A stretch of 64,000 nt of DNA from Turritopsis dohrnii (GCA_027922465.2 BQMF02000030.1:62001-126000), one strand, 5' to 3'; positions 24,075-35,159 are shown, counted from the stretch's first letter. A program made the numbers and translations. Notes: a model not told the origin generated them from the letters alone.

Positions 24075-24569
24075 TTATACTGCTGAAAAGCTTTTGCTGG
24101 CTTTTCCAATGACTGAATAAATAGCAGTATCAAAGTCATCTTGGTTCTTGAGGTTAGTAGGTAAGACCAAGTGACATAAGCATGTATGTGCGAACATTGC
24201 ATTGGTACATTCCACTTTAACTTGTATTTTCGTGTTAGGCGGAACAAACCCGCTTCTGGTACAGAAAATAAGGAAGGACCTGAGATCATCAACTGACTCG
24301 CTTTTAATGAATTTCGTTAGAAAATTCAAGACTTCTGTTTCTTGTTTCGGAAATTCTAGGGCTTCCAAGACATCATTTAAACTGAAATTGCAAGGTACAA
24401 CAAAACAATCCAAGAACAAATTTGGGCGATGTTCCAGTATGGTGCGACCATCCAGAATATTCATTCCTTCACGGATTTGGTCAAGAACAACTTTTCTTTT
24501 ACCAATTACATCGTGCACGATAATGTCTTGGGTAATAGTTTCCTTTGTAGTGGCCTCAATACATACGTT
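24075..24569 (-). CDS. HECT-like C-terminal lobe protein, convergent to integrase
   Basis: The exon begins after an acceptor-like ctatag with NVCIEATTKETITQD and ends FSAV. The segment LRSFLIFCTRSGFVPPNT, then MFAHTCLCHLVLPTN and FDTAIYS, corresponds to the C-terminal HECT lobe, in which the Cys of HTC is the ubiquitin-accepting residue. Only this last part of a HECT ligase is present; upstream exons were not found. Similar truncated G2E3-like HECT proteins are common as transposon-associated genes in invertebrates and fish. Its position tail-to-tail with the integrase-core transposase suggests both came from one element, which is inference. Confidence 0.55.
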   Translation of the reverse strand, partial: NVCIEATTKETITQDIIVHDVIGKRKVVLDQIREGMNILDGRTILEHRPNLFLDCFVVPCNFSLNDVLEALEFPKQETEVLNFLTKFIKSESVDDLRSFLIFCTRSGFVPPNTKIQVKVECTNAMFAHTCLCHLVLPTNLKNQDDFDTAIYSVIGKASKSFSAV

Positions 24570-24589
24570 CTATAGAGTTAGTGTTTAAA

Positions 24590-25385
24590 CGTCTTCGAAA
24601 GACAATAGGTACAAGGCAAAGGAATTGTATATTTAATATTACTTATTTCGTTTTATATAAAGTCATTCAGAAATTTTTCTGGCAAGAGCCTTGTCGTAAA
24701 GGTATCTGTTGGATTTTCTGGTGAAGTTTGTAAAATTACTTTCATTACGTATGCTCAATGGTAAATCGTTGAATACTTTGCTAGTTACGTCTAGAAATGA
24801 GTTGCATGTTTTCAACCTGTGTTGTTCCTTTGTTATAATCTTTTATAAGTACGTACTTTATGTATAAACAAACAAAAATAATTCATCTTAGTTTTTTTCT
24901 GCGGTACGGTCCTTTGGGTAAATTAAACTACTTAACTTATAAAGAAGAGTACTATTAGTACTTCAAAATAAAGTACTACAAGAGGGGTCGTGATGAAAGG
25001 TTGAGAAGATGACGAAAAATTCTTAACAGAATGCGATAGGGCAGCCGACGACATGTCAGCGAAGGTGACGGTGATTGATTGATTTTCTGACTGCTGGTAC
25101 CCTCACTTCTTAAAGTAAGTTCCATATGTTCTAAAGTTTTTGCCCATGGGAGTTAATGTATTTTCATTAATGCTCTCCGTTGTTTAGGTTCATTCATTTA
25201 CATTGTGTAGAGAAACTCAATGGAGGAGGGAGCAAATACTTAAATATGATTTCAGTGATAAGGCGTAGCAAAGGATTAAGAAATAAGACTGTTAATGTTA
25301 ATATTATAATGTATTATATTTCAAATGAATAATAAAATAATGAAAAATAACAAAATAATGAATAATAAAAAATTAAAAAAAAAAG
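24590..25385. other. Gene-free stretch
   Basis: AT-rich sequence without a supported gene. The phrase acttaaatatgatttcagt at about 25237 recurs near 45252 followed by similar bases (ggcgtagcaa and ggcttagcaa), so part of it belongs to a dispersed repeat. Confidence 0.5.
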
Positions 25386-28300
25386 CTATCGGCTTTGCCG
25401 AGCTATTCGACATCTCGTTTTTATCTCCGAAAATATCTTTGGCCAAGATACTTGACCATCTTCGGGATAAACTGCGTGGATGATGTCGTGGATAAAATCC
25501 ACTTTTCGCTGATTAAGTGGTTTCTGGGGCTTCCTCCTATCCCCATACCACGTATCGGCCAGCTCCGCCTTAGAAAATATTAATTTTACCACTTTCATGG
25601 CAAAAAGCTTTCTGTCAGTGCTGGTTTCAGCGACTTCTAAAAAATGTTTAAAGGGGGCCGTCGTGTTTGTAAGGCGATTATATAATGCCTCTAACATTGA
25701 AACCGTGGTTTCTGTTAGAAGCACTTTTCCATCCTTATTTGTTGTTTGCTGTTCGTTGTCTCCCAACGCAGCACCAGGTAACGATAAAATCGTTGGCTGG
25801 TTGGGGAAAACAACGGATAGCAGTGGCAAAGGGATAAATTCTTCTTCTTCTTCCAGCGGCGGCATCAGATCTGTAAATTCGTCAAGTGACCTCTCTGCCG
25901 TTGTCAGGAGCTGGTTGGGGAACAATAAATCAATTTTTCTGAAATAAAGTAAATAAATTTTTATATAGTGCATTTTACAAAATCTAAATTCTTGGTAAGA
26001 CAATAAACAGGGTTTCTACTAAAATTTTATCAAAAAGTTCCCTGATTTTCCCTGATATTTTACCCTTAATTCAAACAAAATTTCCCTGATTTCCCCTGAT
26101 TTTCGACGTACAGCAAAGAGATAAAAACACATCCATAACAAACCAGGGTCATAATGAGGGCAATTTTGAGTACCACTTGCTCTAAATCTTATTGAGCATG
26201 AAAAAATGTTGTTTTTATAGCCATTATTTCAGTTATTAATTACCTCTTAAAATGGCACCCATCAAAAGCTCTACAAAGTATATAATCCAAACAAATGAAA
26301 AGCTAATCCCTGTTACAAAAGTACTAATTTCCTCTTAATTTCTTTCTCTTTTCTAACAATACTGACAATGTCTCCTCAAGTTTATTAAGTTCACTTTCGT
26401 TATCTTCTGCTTTTCTTTTCAAGTCATTTCCTTTAGTTAGATATACTTTCATTTTCGTAAAATCAGTTTGCTCTCCGGCTTTTTTCGCATACTCGACAAA
26501 CTCCTTGTTGTAATTATTACATAATTCCTTCAAGACTTTTTTTCTGTCATCTAACACAGTAATTTCATCATTTAGTAAGTTTAACTGGGTGTCTTCAACC
26601 TTCTTCTTCTTTTGTTGCTTTTCATCTTCCAGGTAGGCGAGGTATTTCATGTGTGAATTACGGACTGATTGAATCATTTCACTTTGGATGCTAACCTGAT
26701 GTGGTTTTAAATTTTGTGCCACAAGGTAATCCTTTATAAGACGGCGTGATGTCAGTGAACGTTCTTTCATGTTATCAAAAAGCATACCACTGTTTATACT
26801 GAATCCTCTCTCCACTGCCGCTTGACCGTGACTTAAAGTGAAGATTAGCTTTAAAACCTTGGACAGTCCCTTGTATGATGAACCAACTTGTAACGTATGA
26901 AAGAAAAAGTCATCCAAGCATATTTTGTCACTCTGGAACTCTTTAAAAGATGCAAGAAAACTTGTAGAACTTTCCTTTAGCAATGATGAAAACTGTTGTA
27001 GGGCAACATCACAGTCAACAGAGGTAATAAACTTGCATGACAACAGATGGTGAAGCACCTGTTTCATTTGCTTCAGTACCTTTTCGTGCGAAGTGGTGGA
27101 AATTAATGCTGGGTTAATGCATCCTGCTGATTTAAGGAATGATGATCCAGTTAAGCCTCTTTCAAACAGTTTTTCTAGGAGAGTAATGAGTAGCAGTCTA
27201 CATTCTTTAATAAATTTCTTTAACACGTCTGTTGGTAGCACGTCCTTCTTTTTGATATCCTTTAAAGTGCATTCTGCAGAGAAACCAATTGTTACTGAAT
27301 CAAGTGGGAGCAAGTTTTCCTTCTTTGTAAAGTCAAATTTTTGAAGTTGCTTTCCTGTTGAAATGGTGTCTAAAACTTCAGGCTTCACCAGGCCTTGTCA
27401 TAAAGAAATCTCTCCCGCGCGACTAATCGCGCGCCTAAATTGACAACAATTAATTGGCCTGCGCGATTCTAAATTTCGTTACAAGTGATTGAATTTTAGT
27501 TATTAAGAAGCCGGGGGACGATTTAACCAGTGAACCCCAAACACTGGAGGCATTGCAGCCCTTATCTTCGACTTCAGTGCGTTTATACTTTATATGTTAT
27601 TATACTTTCTTTTTTAAGTACGAGTTCTTCGTGCTTCCTCGATATAACACGTGAAAATTCATTTAACAAAATACGTAGTTTTAGCTAACGAAAATACAAC
27701 TACATAACTATATGATTTTTTTCATTTGGGAATTGATATTAACATAATTAAAAACTATATTTAGAATGAATTAACAAAATTTCCTGAATTGATCTGTGTA
27801 CAGGTGTTGTTTGCAAAAATATTTTGTATCAACAAAACCCTTTGTTTTGAAAGCCTTTTGAAAGTTAGCTATTATGATTTTTGAACATATTTCCTATTTA
27901 AGGGCAATTTACACGGTACGATTTTTCATACGATTTTTGTCGTACAGGTCGTATCGCACTGTGTAAACATAAAAAATCGTACGAAAATGTGTCGTATTAT
28001 GGTGTCGTGTACGACAAAAAAAAAGTTAAACATGTTTAACTTTCATACGACATCGTACGAAAATTAACCAATCATATCGAAGCAGACAATACTTCAAGTG
28101 AGATAAAAGAGAAAAAAAACAAAATATTTTTATCTCTCATTAACGTATCCTTATTAGCAATATCTTTTTAAATTAGATAGAGCATAAAATCGACATCTTG
28201 TCTCATTCTGAAATAATTGGTATATATGGCAACTTCTTCATTTCAAAGTTCCAAATTAGTATAGAGACCTTTTAAATCTCTTCTTTCCAACCATTACTTG

Positions 28301-31300
28301 GTCCACTCTGAACGTGTTTTACGTTTCTTCTTTGCTTTTGTGTTATCTTCAATTTAAAAAATGCGGATATTTTGATATCGCGCAGCACAGCTTCATCACT
28401 CTCCATTTATTTCATTAAAAATCACTTCTCTCTTCTGAGTGTCGTAACGTGTAAACACACGCGTCTTTTAAAAAAAATTATACATCAAATGTGTACGACA
28501 AAAATCGTACGACAAAACTCGTACCGTGTAAATTGCCCAAATGAAGTAAGAATATTTTTTTTCTATATTATGTTTTTCTATAATCCAATTGTTATAATTT
28601 CAATGACGTAAAATCTTGCGCAATATCTTTTCGAACTTGATCATCAAAAGATCTGGTAATAAAGTTGCTTTTACGTTTTTGTTTCAAGGGCGTTATGAAA
28701 TTAACAAAGTTATTCATGACGTTTTTTTTATGCATGTTTTCTGAGAAACAAGAATTGTAAGAGAAAGCCACTCTAAAATATATAATCATTCCTTTTGATA
28801 GATATTAACTATAAATCACTCAGAAAATCATTGTTTATCAAATCTGCGCGAGTGAATCATCGCTCGGGTGATGGAAGAAATATTGAACTTGGGCGCGTGT
28901 TTGCGTGCGCGAGAGCGATCGCGCGCCTGTTATGACAAGGCCTGCTTCACAAAAAGTCTCATGAGATCTTTAATTAAAAAGATGAAATCTTGAAAATAGA
29001 ATGGTATCATGGGCCAATTTGTTTGGTACTTTACTAACATGGGCTGAAGAAGAGAAGCAACATAGCTGAAGAACTGGAGCTTCGCCATTGCTAGTTCGTC
29101 CTTAGTTGCCTCTAGTGCAGTTAAGTAGCTTTGACATTGTGGACGTTTAGATTTGGGAAGACTTTCCCAAAATTTAATAATTGCTTTCATTTTGTCCCAT
29201 ATTTGCAGTAAACGGTCAGCCACTTTTTTGTCTTCGACCCAGCGAGTCGTACAAAAAGCAAAAGGAAAGATATCACAACCAGTAACACTTACAAAATCAG
29301 CTCGTCTGGCTGGAGAATCATGAAATAATGCAAAACAAGCCTTGAGTAATTTATTAATGTTCCAATTTGTAGCTTGAACTCCATTCTTAAATGCACCATG
29401 TATAATATGGAGTCCACAACTACCGATGTTAATCAAGGTAGGGTTCTCTTCCAATTCTCGTTGGTTGCAGAGAAGGTCATACAGGGCCCAGTTTGCCCTG
29501 GGGCCATCCATGGCCAGTTGAGTAAGACTGTTATGATTCAAATTTTCAATAGAATGGTTCAATGATTCAAGCAAATTTTTTGCAGTGGGGTGACCAATGA
29601 ATTTGGAATCGTAATACCTTGTACTTGCTTGGTTTAACTTTTCATTCCAAAAACGCATAATAACATCCATTTGACAGTTCTGAAAGCAGTCATTTAAACT
29701 CTCATCAAAAGAGATTGAAAAGAATGGTGACAATTTTATATCGCTAATCAAAATACTTCTGAGATATGGTGCAATACCAAAATTTATTATGTATGCTAGT
29801 TTGGCTTTTCCCATTTGATATTTCTGGGCAATTTCGCTGTCTGGAAACATGGCAGTGAAAAGGCTGTTGTTATCATCACAAGAATTCAGAGAGTAATTGT
29901 TGGCTACGACATTCAATGTCCAATATATTTCAGCTTTAGTTTTATCCGTTTGATCACACCTTAAAACAGTTTGTTTCGGAACGGTCTGCTTAGACAAAGT
30001 TGTCGTAGTTGCAGCATTGGGATTATTCTTAAGTGGAACTGCTTGAAAAAAGCATGTAACTGGCTTTGCTTTTGTGACGTGCTTTTTACCTCCCATATGG
30101 CTCTTCAGGGCTCTTTTCCCCATATTGGAAAGGCTAAAAGACACCTGACATTTTTTACATTTAGCACTCTTTTCATCAGGACCTCTTTCAAGCCAGGATG
30201 AAAATGATGGATCTTTAAGCCAACTGTTTTGAAAGTATGTAGCCATATATTCTAACTATATCCTAATATCCTAACTACATATCTGTATATCTAATAACTT
30301 GTACTATTCTAAATGAAAAAGAAGTATAATTAAAACAAACATTGGGCAATAAAGACAAGATGACAAAGGGTCCGAAATTTGTTCCGAAGTAATAAACTAG
30401 AAATTCCGATGACGTCAAACTAGAAACAACAGACAGCACTAAATAAAGTAGGAATTGGCATAAATTGAGTCCTTAATGAGAACCTACAAGTTAAAAACAC
30501 TGCCAGGAAATGCTATTCTTAGATCTTTATTTGTTGAAGACCAACATTTTCTAGTAAGTAGCAAAACAATCATCTAGCTGGGCTAACAATTATTTAATTA
30601 GATGAAAAACTTTATCTAAGGCTAAATCACTAACTGAAATTATAACAGCACACAAGTTATCATCATACAGCAATCTGGTATATAAAACTTAATTTACCAT
30701 AACTTATAAGTAATAGAGCAGACCCAATGAAGCCTTTTAATGTCCTGCTCAGGACAATAAGTAACTTAAGTAAAAATAACATAAACTATTCCTTAAAACA
30801 AGAAATCTCAATATGCAGTTTTTAGCTTGCACCACTTCTGACTTGCAAATATTAGTATATACAAAAAAAAATTATGCGGCAAGTGTGGCAAAACGTTCCC
30901 TGAGTTTCCCTGATTTTTTATGGAATTTCACATTTTTCCCTGAATTTCCCTGATGAAGTCTAAACTTCCCTGATTTTCCCTGATTTCCCTGATTTCCCTG
31001 ATTCAGTAGGAACCCTGAATAAATACTTACTGATTTATGCGTCCTTCCATGTTTTGAAGCAACACTTTTACTTCGTCAAGGAGGCTGTTACTATCACTAA
31101 CATTCTAAAATAAGAACATACAAATTTAAGAGTCATAGGTAATGTTTTCTCGACACTATGATGACTGTTGAAAACCTCTTACATCGGTTTGTGTGGACAT
31201 ACTAACGCCACCACTGCTATTACTATCACTAACATTCTAAAATAAGAACATAGAAATTTAAGAGTCATAGGTAATTTTTTCTCGTCACTATGATGACTGT

Positions 31301-31957
31301 TCTCAAAGGTCTTACAATCTTTTTTGACCAAGACTTCTCAAAGGTACTTATTTGCTGTGCTGTTAACTTTTTTAACTGTGTGTAGTGATATGTTTCGTCT
31401 AAAATAATTATTAATTAAATTATCTTTAATGCAATATCGGTTTTGTTTTTAGAAAGGCTGTCTTAAACTTTTCTACCTTTTTTATTTTCACCACAAGTTC
31501 CCAATTCCTTGGGAAGTGCTGATCTATAATTAAATATAATTAAAGTGCTACGAACCCTGTTATAAAAGACACTAATGTATATTTTTGAAACGTTCGAAAA
31601 TTATCCTCTTGAGAAAAGATACTTACGTTCTTTGTTTTTAGAACATTTTTTAATGTTTTCGTGTTCTTCTTTGTGGAATTCTAAAAACGATACAAATCAA
31701 TTATTACAAAACAAAACGAAAAACAATTAATAAATATAAAATGCATTCCACTTACCTATCGACGCCCTCTCGTCTTCGTGTATCCTTAAAACCTCAACCT
31801 GATGGAGAGTTCTCCTTTTTCCCCATCTTACACTGATTATGTTACCTTCTTTTATTTCAACTCCCGCTGGCTCAGTGATTATTTCACTGAACCAGAGGGA
31901 ATCGAACATTCGCTTTTTGTTGATCCACACAATGTCTACAATTCGGTTATCAACCAT
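25386..31957 (-). CDS. BEN-domain gene interrupted by an intronic hAT
   Basis: Exon 1 (31957-31756) encodes MVDNRIVDIVWINKKRMFDS and EIKEGNIISVRWGKRR. Small exons follow near 31680-31627, 31523-31477 and 31397-31320 (QLKKLTAQQISTFEKSW), then two related exons beginning aatgttagtgatagtaa (about 31243 and 31108). The last exon (about 25940-25386) carries FKHFLEVAETSTDRK, VKLIFSKAELADTWYG, RKVDFIHDIIHAVYP and WPKIFSEIKTRCR, a BEN domain at the extreme C-terminus. BEN domains bind DNA and often act with chromatin repressors. A 5 kb hAT sits in the last intron only a few bases inside the 5' splice site. I could not make all phases agree between exons 2 and 4, so decay or wrong exon borders are possible. 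It may be a host gene or part of an older transposon. Confidence 0.55.
27389..28944. mobile_element. Non-autonomous hAT-like element inside the hAT transposase
   Basis: Ends read CAGGCCTTGTCATAA (27389) and TTATGACAAGGCCTG (to 28944), perfect inverted repeats, flanked on both sides by CTTCAC (27383-27388 and 28945-28950). GCGCG-rich motifs lie just inside both ends. The left ~280 bp are closely similar to the remnant at 8732. No transposase is present; the middle holds another inverted-repeat element at 27902-28538. The terminal CAGGCC and 6 bp duplication match the intact hAT at 9878-14045, a plausible source of transposase. Confidence 0.85.
27902..28538. mobile_element. MITE with GGGCAATTTACACGGTACGA ends
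   Basis: The left end GGGCAATTTACACGGTACGA at 27902 is the inverse of the right end, which closes with CGTACCGTGTAAATTGCCC at 28538 but for one base. Internal copies of the tcgtacgac motif continue the inverted repeat. The target duplication is unclear (possibly AA). There is no coding region. It lies inside the element at 27389-28944, so it is the youngest of a three-layer nest. Confidence 0.7.
31096..31325 (-). repeat. Tandem duplication of an exon-intron unit in the BEN gene
   Basis: Two units share aatgttagtgatagtaa(t/c)agc as exon start and a common intron segment (aatttaagagtcataggtaa, then ctatgatgactgtt). The second copy of the same duplicated segment is also seen in the decayed paralogue near 57567 and 57680, so the duplication happened before the two genes separated. 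Confidence 0.65.
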
Positions 31958-32289
31958 TGTTAAGTACGAAAACTAGAGACTTCAGAAATAAACGTCAGAA
32001 ATACGCAATAACCAAATAGCAACTGCTCAAGATTCGAACGAGATCTGAAAAATACCCGCGAAAAAGTTCGCGCCAAAAAGCTCTTAAAACTATGGTTGAC
32101 CGAAAAACAACGCTCAGAATATTCTAGAAATTCTTATGGAAAAAAACAAACACAGCGAACCTAGTGCACTCTTTTTCATAAGAATTACATAAACTGGCTT
32201 AAGCCTTATGATTCTTATTAGCCTGAAGTATCCTTAAAGGGAAATTAAGCCTTCGATTTTCTTTTTCTAGTTTTGAGTATAAAATACTT

Positions 32290-32535
32290 CATTTATCCTA
32301 GGGTGACGAAAAATTTGGGCCTAAATTTTTTTGGTACGTGTCTGTGACGTCATCAGAATTTTTGATCGACAATATCTCTGTAACGGTTAGTCGTAGCAAA
32401 ACGATCCCATACATTTTTTTGATCAGTTTTTCGAGCACTTATTTACACTTACACTTATTGCCAATTTCTTAATTTTATTTTTTCGTGAACTCAACGCAGG
32501 CTGAAACATCGGCGGCGAGTGACGCTATTATGTTT
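32290..32535 (+). repeat. Degenerate copy of the Helitron-like repeat family
   Basis: The stretch includes gggtgacgaaaaatttgggc, gacaatatctctgtaacggt, aaacgatcccatacattttt and gatcagtttttcgagc. All recur in inverse sense in the element at 44557-45053, and in weaker form near 50180-50270. Both ends of this copy are eroded. Confidence 0.6.
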
Positions 32536-32809
32536 TAATAGTTCTGTTTCAGAAACTTCACAAAGTTTCTGTTTCGAATTTATCTTCTACTTCTGCTCAT
32601 TCTATTCCTTTCCGGCCTATTGTTTCATCTATCGGTACTTATAATTATAACTTAGCTAAACATCTTTGTAATTTGTTAACTCCTTTTATACCTAGAGAAC
32701 ATTGCACTAAAGATACTTTTACTTTTGTTAAAGAACTAAATGAAATTAACTTAAAAGACACATATTTGGTATCTTTTAGGGTTAGGGTTAGGGTTAGGGT
32801 TAGGGTAAT

Positions 32810-33260
32810 GGTTTTGTGGCACTTAGCCCGCAAAATTTGGCATTGGGCCCGCATTTTTTCAAAAAATGGCACATTGACCGCAAAAAATGGTATCGAGCCC
32901 TCAAGAATTTGAAAAATGGTGCTTAGCCCGCAAAAATGGTACTATGCCCGCAAAAAATGGTGCATAGCCCGCATCAATGGCACATATCCCGCTTACTGCT
33001 GCACCTAGCCCGCAATAATGGCTCCTTGCCCTCATTTGATTATTTGATGTCTTTCCCGTTGAGTTTTGATTGTATTTCTTATTCATACCTGAATTTGGGC
33101 TCCCAATGAACCATTGTTCTGCGTTTTGGGACTTTGCAACATTGGGATCTTCGATAACTTTGTAACTGGCACTGAGCCCGCATTAATGGAACATAGCCCG
33201 CACGAATGGCGCATAGCCCTCAACAGAATGGTGCATAGCCCTCAAAAACGGCACATAGGT
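32810..33260. repeat. Degenerate TAGCCCGCAAAAATGG tandem repeat
   Basis: About fifteen loosely spaced copies of a unit close to tagcccgcaaaaatggtgca follow the left TTAGGG array, with spacing of roughly 20-30 bases and much variation. The unit looks like a subtelomeric satellite; no coding potential. Confidence 0.7.
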
Positions 33261-33379
33261 CGGAAGACCACCTTTCATTAGGGTTAGGATATTTTTAAAG
33301 GGTTGAGGCGTTTTTGGGGCATTTGGGGTCGAGATTTTGGCATTGGGGGTCAGTGTTAGGGTTAAGGTTACCATCTTAG

Positions 33380-33906
33380 TAGTTTACAACCAGTCATTCA
33401 GGTTAGCAGGTACTAGTGATTGATTTGACTTTTGGGTAATTTTTATAGTGTTAGGGTGAGTCAGTGTAAGTGTTAGGCTTGGTTACACTACTGGGGCTTT
33501 GGGTTAAGGGTCATGATGCTGCAGTAAGAGGGTTATGACATTCTGGAACCATTTAGAATAGCTGACATGTTTTATAGCTTTCTAATGTTGGAAAGACAGT
33601 TATAGTGTATTTTTGGATGTTCAGCCAAGGATATTCGAAAAGAATAGAGTTTTCCTCACTTTTGAATAGTTGCCTTAATTTCATTTTGTGTTTAATATCA
33701 AGTGGTAACCCATTATTTTTGATACCTCTAAGCAAAATTCCATTGTAAAGATTTATATAGTTTTGTGTAACATAATAGTACGAAACATTAACTTTTCAAA
33801 GTTTATTTTTTTCTGCCAAAGAGTTAACTACATAATGAAATAACATAAACCAAAAAAAAGCAGTAAAGCATAAAACAAAAGAGAAGCAGTGTTCATAAAG
33901 TTATCT
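33380..33906. other. Gene-free stretch
   Basis: No supported gene. The beginning carries scattered TTAGG-like phrases (gtgttagggtgagtc, gtgttaggcttgg). The rest is AT-rich and ends close to the 3' end of the minus-strand gene at 33907. Confidence 0.45.
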
Positions 33907-34930
33907 TTAATTTCCTTGAATGTGCTGGCTCCACATTTCTTTCGCCAATGCCACAAACGTTTCAAAGCGGTTGTGGCATTCTTCCTTTTGGTATTTTTTC
34001 TTCATTGCCCTTACAACATTTCGAAGCTGCTGCCACTCCACTGATAACAAATCGTCAGCCCAAGGAAATGGGCTGATAGCCTGAATTCGGTCCAAGGCTG
34101 TCTTAAAATGATCGTATGATATAGATTTCAATGCGCTATTTTCAATTTCGTCTTTCAAGACCAAGGTTAGCGCCAATATGAGGCGTCGGGATAACGATCC
34201 CTCCCGCGACCTGCCGACGTACCAGTCACTCTTCAATGGTTGGTTGTCAACGACAATTTTTTTCCCTAAATGTGGGCATAAACATATAATCTGGTATAAC
34301 TTGAGGAAACATAAAATTCATCTGAAATGTTATTCTTACGTTCAACTTGTACATTGGTAGGCTTGACTACCGGCGCCACTTGCAAAGATTCCACAATTCC
34401 CTCATCAATATCATCTTTCGGAACTAACAATTGTAATGAAAAGACAATGAAATTTTCAATATAAAAGATGATACCCCAAATGTTTATAAGTGTACATGTG
34501 TTATATACCTTCACTTTGTACGGAACATGCAGCATTGCCTCCTTCACTCATCGAAACACTCCATGTGTCATCGACGATATTTGCTGAAATGAGTAAATGA
34601 GTAAATGAGTTAATTGAAATATACCAAATATTGAAATGCGAAAACCTTTAATTGAAATTTTTATAAGTGTGCATGTGTTATATACCTTCACTTTGTACGG
34701 AACATGCAGCGTTGCCTTCTTCACTCATCGAAACACTCCATGTGTCATCGACGTTATTTGCTGAAATGAGTAAATGAGTAAATGAGTTAATTGAAATATA
34801 TCAAATATTGAAATGCGAAAACCTTTAATTGAAATTTTTACTCAGTAGAAATTATTAACTACCTTTAGTTTCAGGTTCGCCCTGATTACTTGTGACTTGT
34901 TAGTCCAATATTTCAAAATCAGGTACTATT
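33907..34930 (-). CDS. Hypothetical gene with a duplicated symmetric exon
   Basis: Minus-strand exons near 34925-34864, 34762-34688, 34581-34509, 34428-34339 and 34272-33907 have GT-AG borders. Two consecutive exons both encode VDDTWSVSMSE(G/E)GNAACSVQSE and are phase 1 on both sides. The penultimate exon reads VPKDDIDEGIVESLQVAPVV; the last starts GKKIVVDNQPLKSDWYVGRS and is helical and basic (RNVVRAMKKKYQKEE). The family was not recognised. One upstream exon contains an in-frame TAA in the phase that fits, so the true start or the reading there is uncertain. It lies inside the TTAGGG-bounded block. Confidence 0.45.
34484..34840 (-). repeat. Two-copy ~180 bp tandem duplication (exon plus intron)
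   Basis: Copies starting near 34484 and 34663 share ataagtgt(a/g)catgtgtta, the exon, and the AATG-rich intron phrase gagtaaatgagtaaatgag. They differ at only a handful of positions over ~178 bases, so the duplication is recent. Confidence 0.9.
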
Positions 34931-35159
34931 AAATGAAATAAGAATTTTATTTATGACAATGATTAACTCAAAATCCTATTATGACAAAGCTACCACTTAC
35001 TTTCTTTTTGAAAGCTTGGAACGTTGTCTGCCTCATCAATGGTTGAAACAATAACTGAAACTGATAAATGTAATGAAAATTCACTTTAGTGCACAAAGTC
35101 AACTGACATGATATTCTGTGTACTTGTAGTACGCCGTTAGTACAAAACATCCTATGCGA

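Larger units (their letters stand above)
26324..30246 (-). pseudogene. hAT transposase split by a nested element
   Basis: The 5' part (30246-28945) starts MATYFQNSWLKDP with a BED-like finger (CKKCQVSF, then HMGGKKH), followed by SPFFSISFDESLND (first catalytic Asp), LAMDGPRANWALYD, and CGLHIIHGAF. The 3' part (27388-26324) has the dimerisation block SHGQAAVERGFSINS with the catalytic Glu and ends in a charged coiled-coil-like tail. Leaving out the insertion and one copy of its 6 bp duplication, both parts are open and in frame, a gene of about 786 codons. So the nested insertion is the only visible lesion and is probably fairly recent. Confidence 0.8.
26008..31017 (-). mobile_element. 5 kb hAT with 6 bp duplication AATAAA
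   Basis: Ends read CAGGGTTTCTACT (26008) and AGTAGGAACCCTG (to 31017), an imperfect inverted pair, flanked on both sides by AATAAA (26002-26007 and 31018-31023). Both subterminal regions carry many copies of TTTCCCTGAT in the same orientation. A related, unoccupied site is preserved at about 57490 (gacaataaatacct), with a single AATAAA, confirming the duplication length. The element encodes one transposase on the minus strand, which is interrupted by the insertion at 27389-28944. Confidence 0.85.

Noticed and set aside
32673..32912. Frame with an RVRVRVRVRV run
   Set aside because: The alternating Arg-Val is simply translated TTAGGG repeat; only the part before it is genuine reverse transcriptase.
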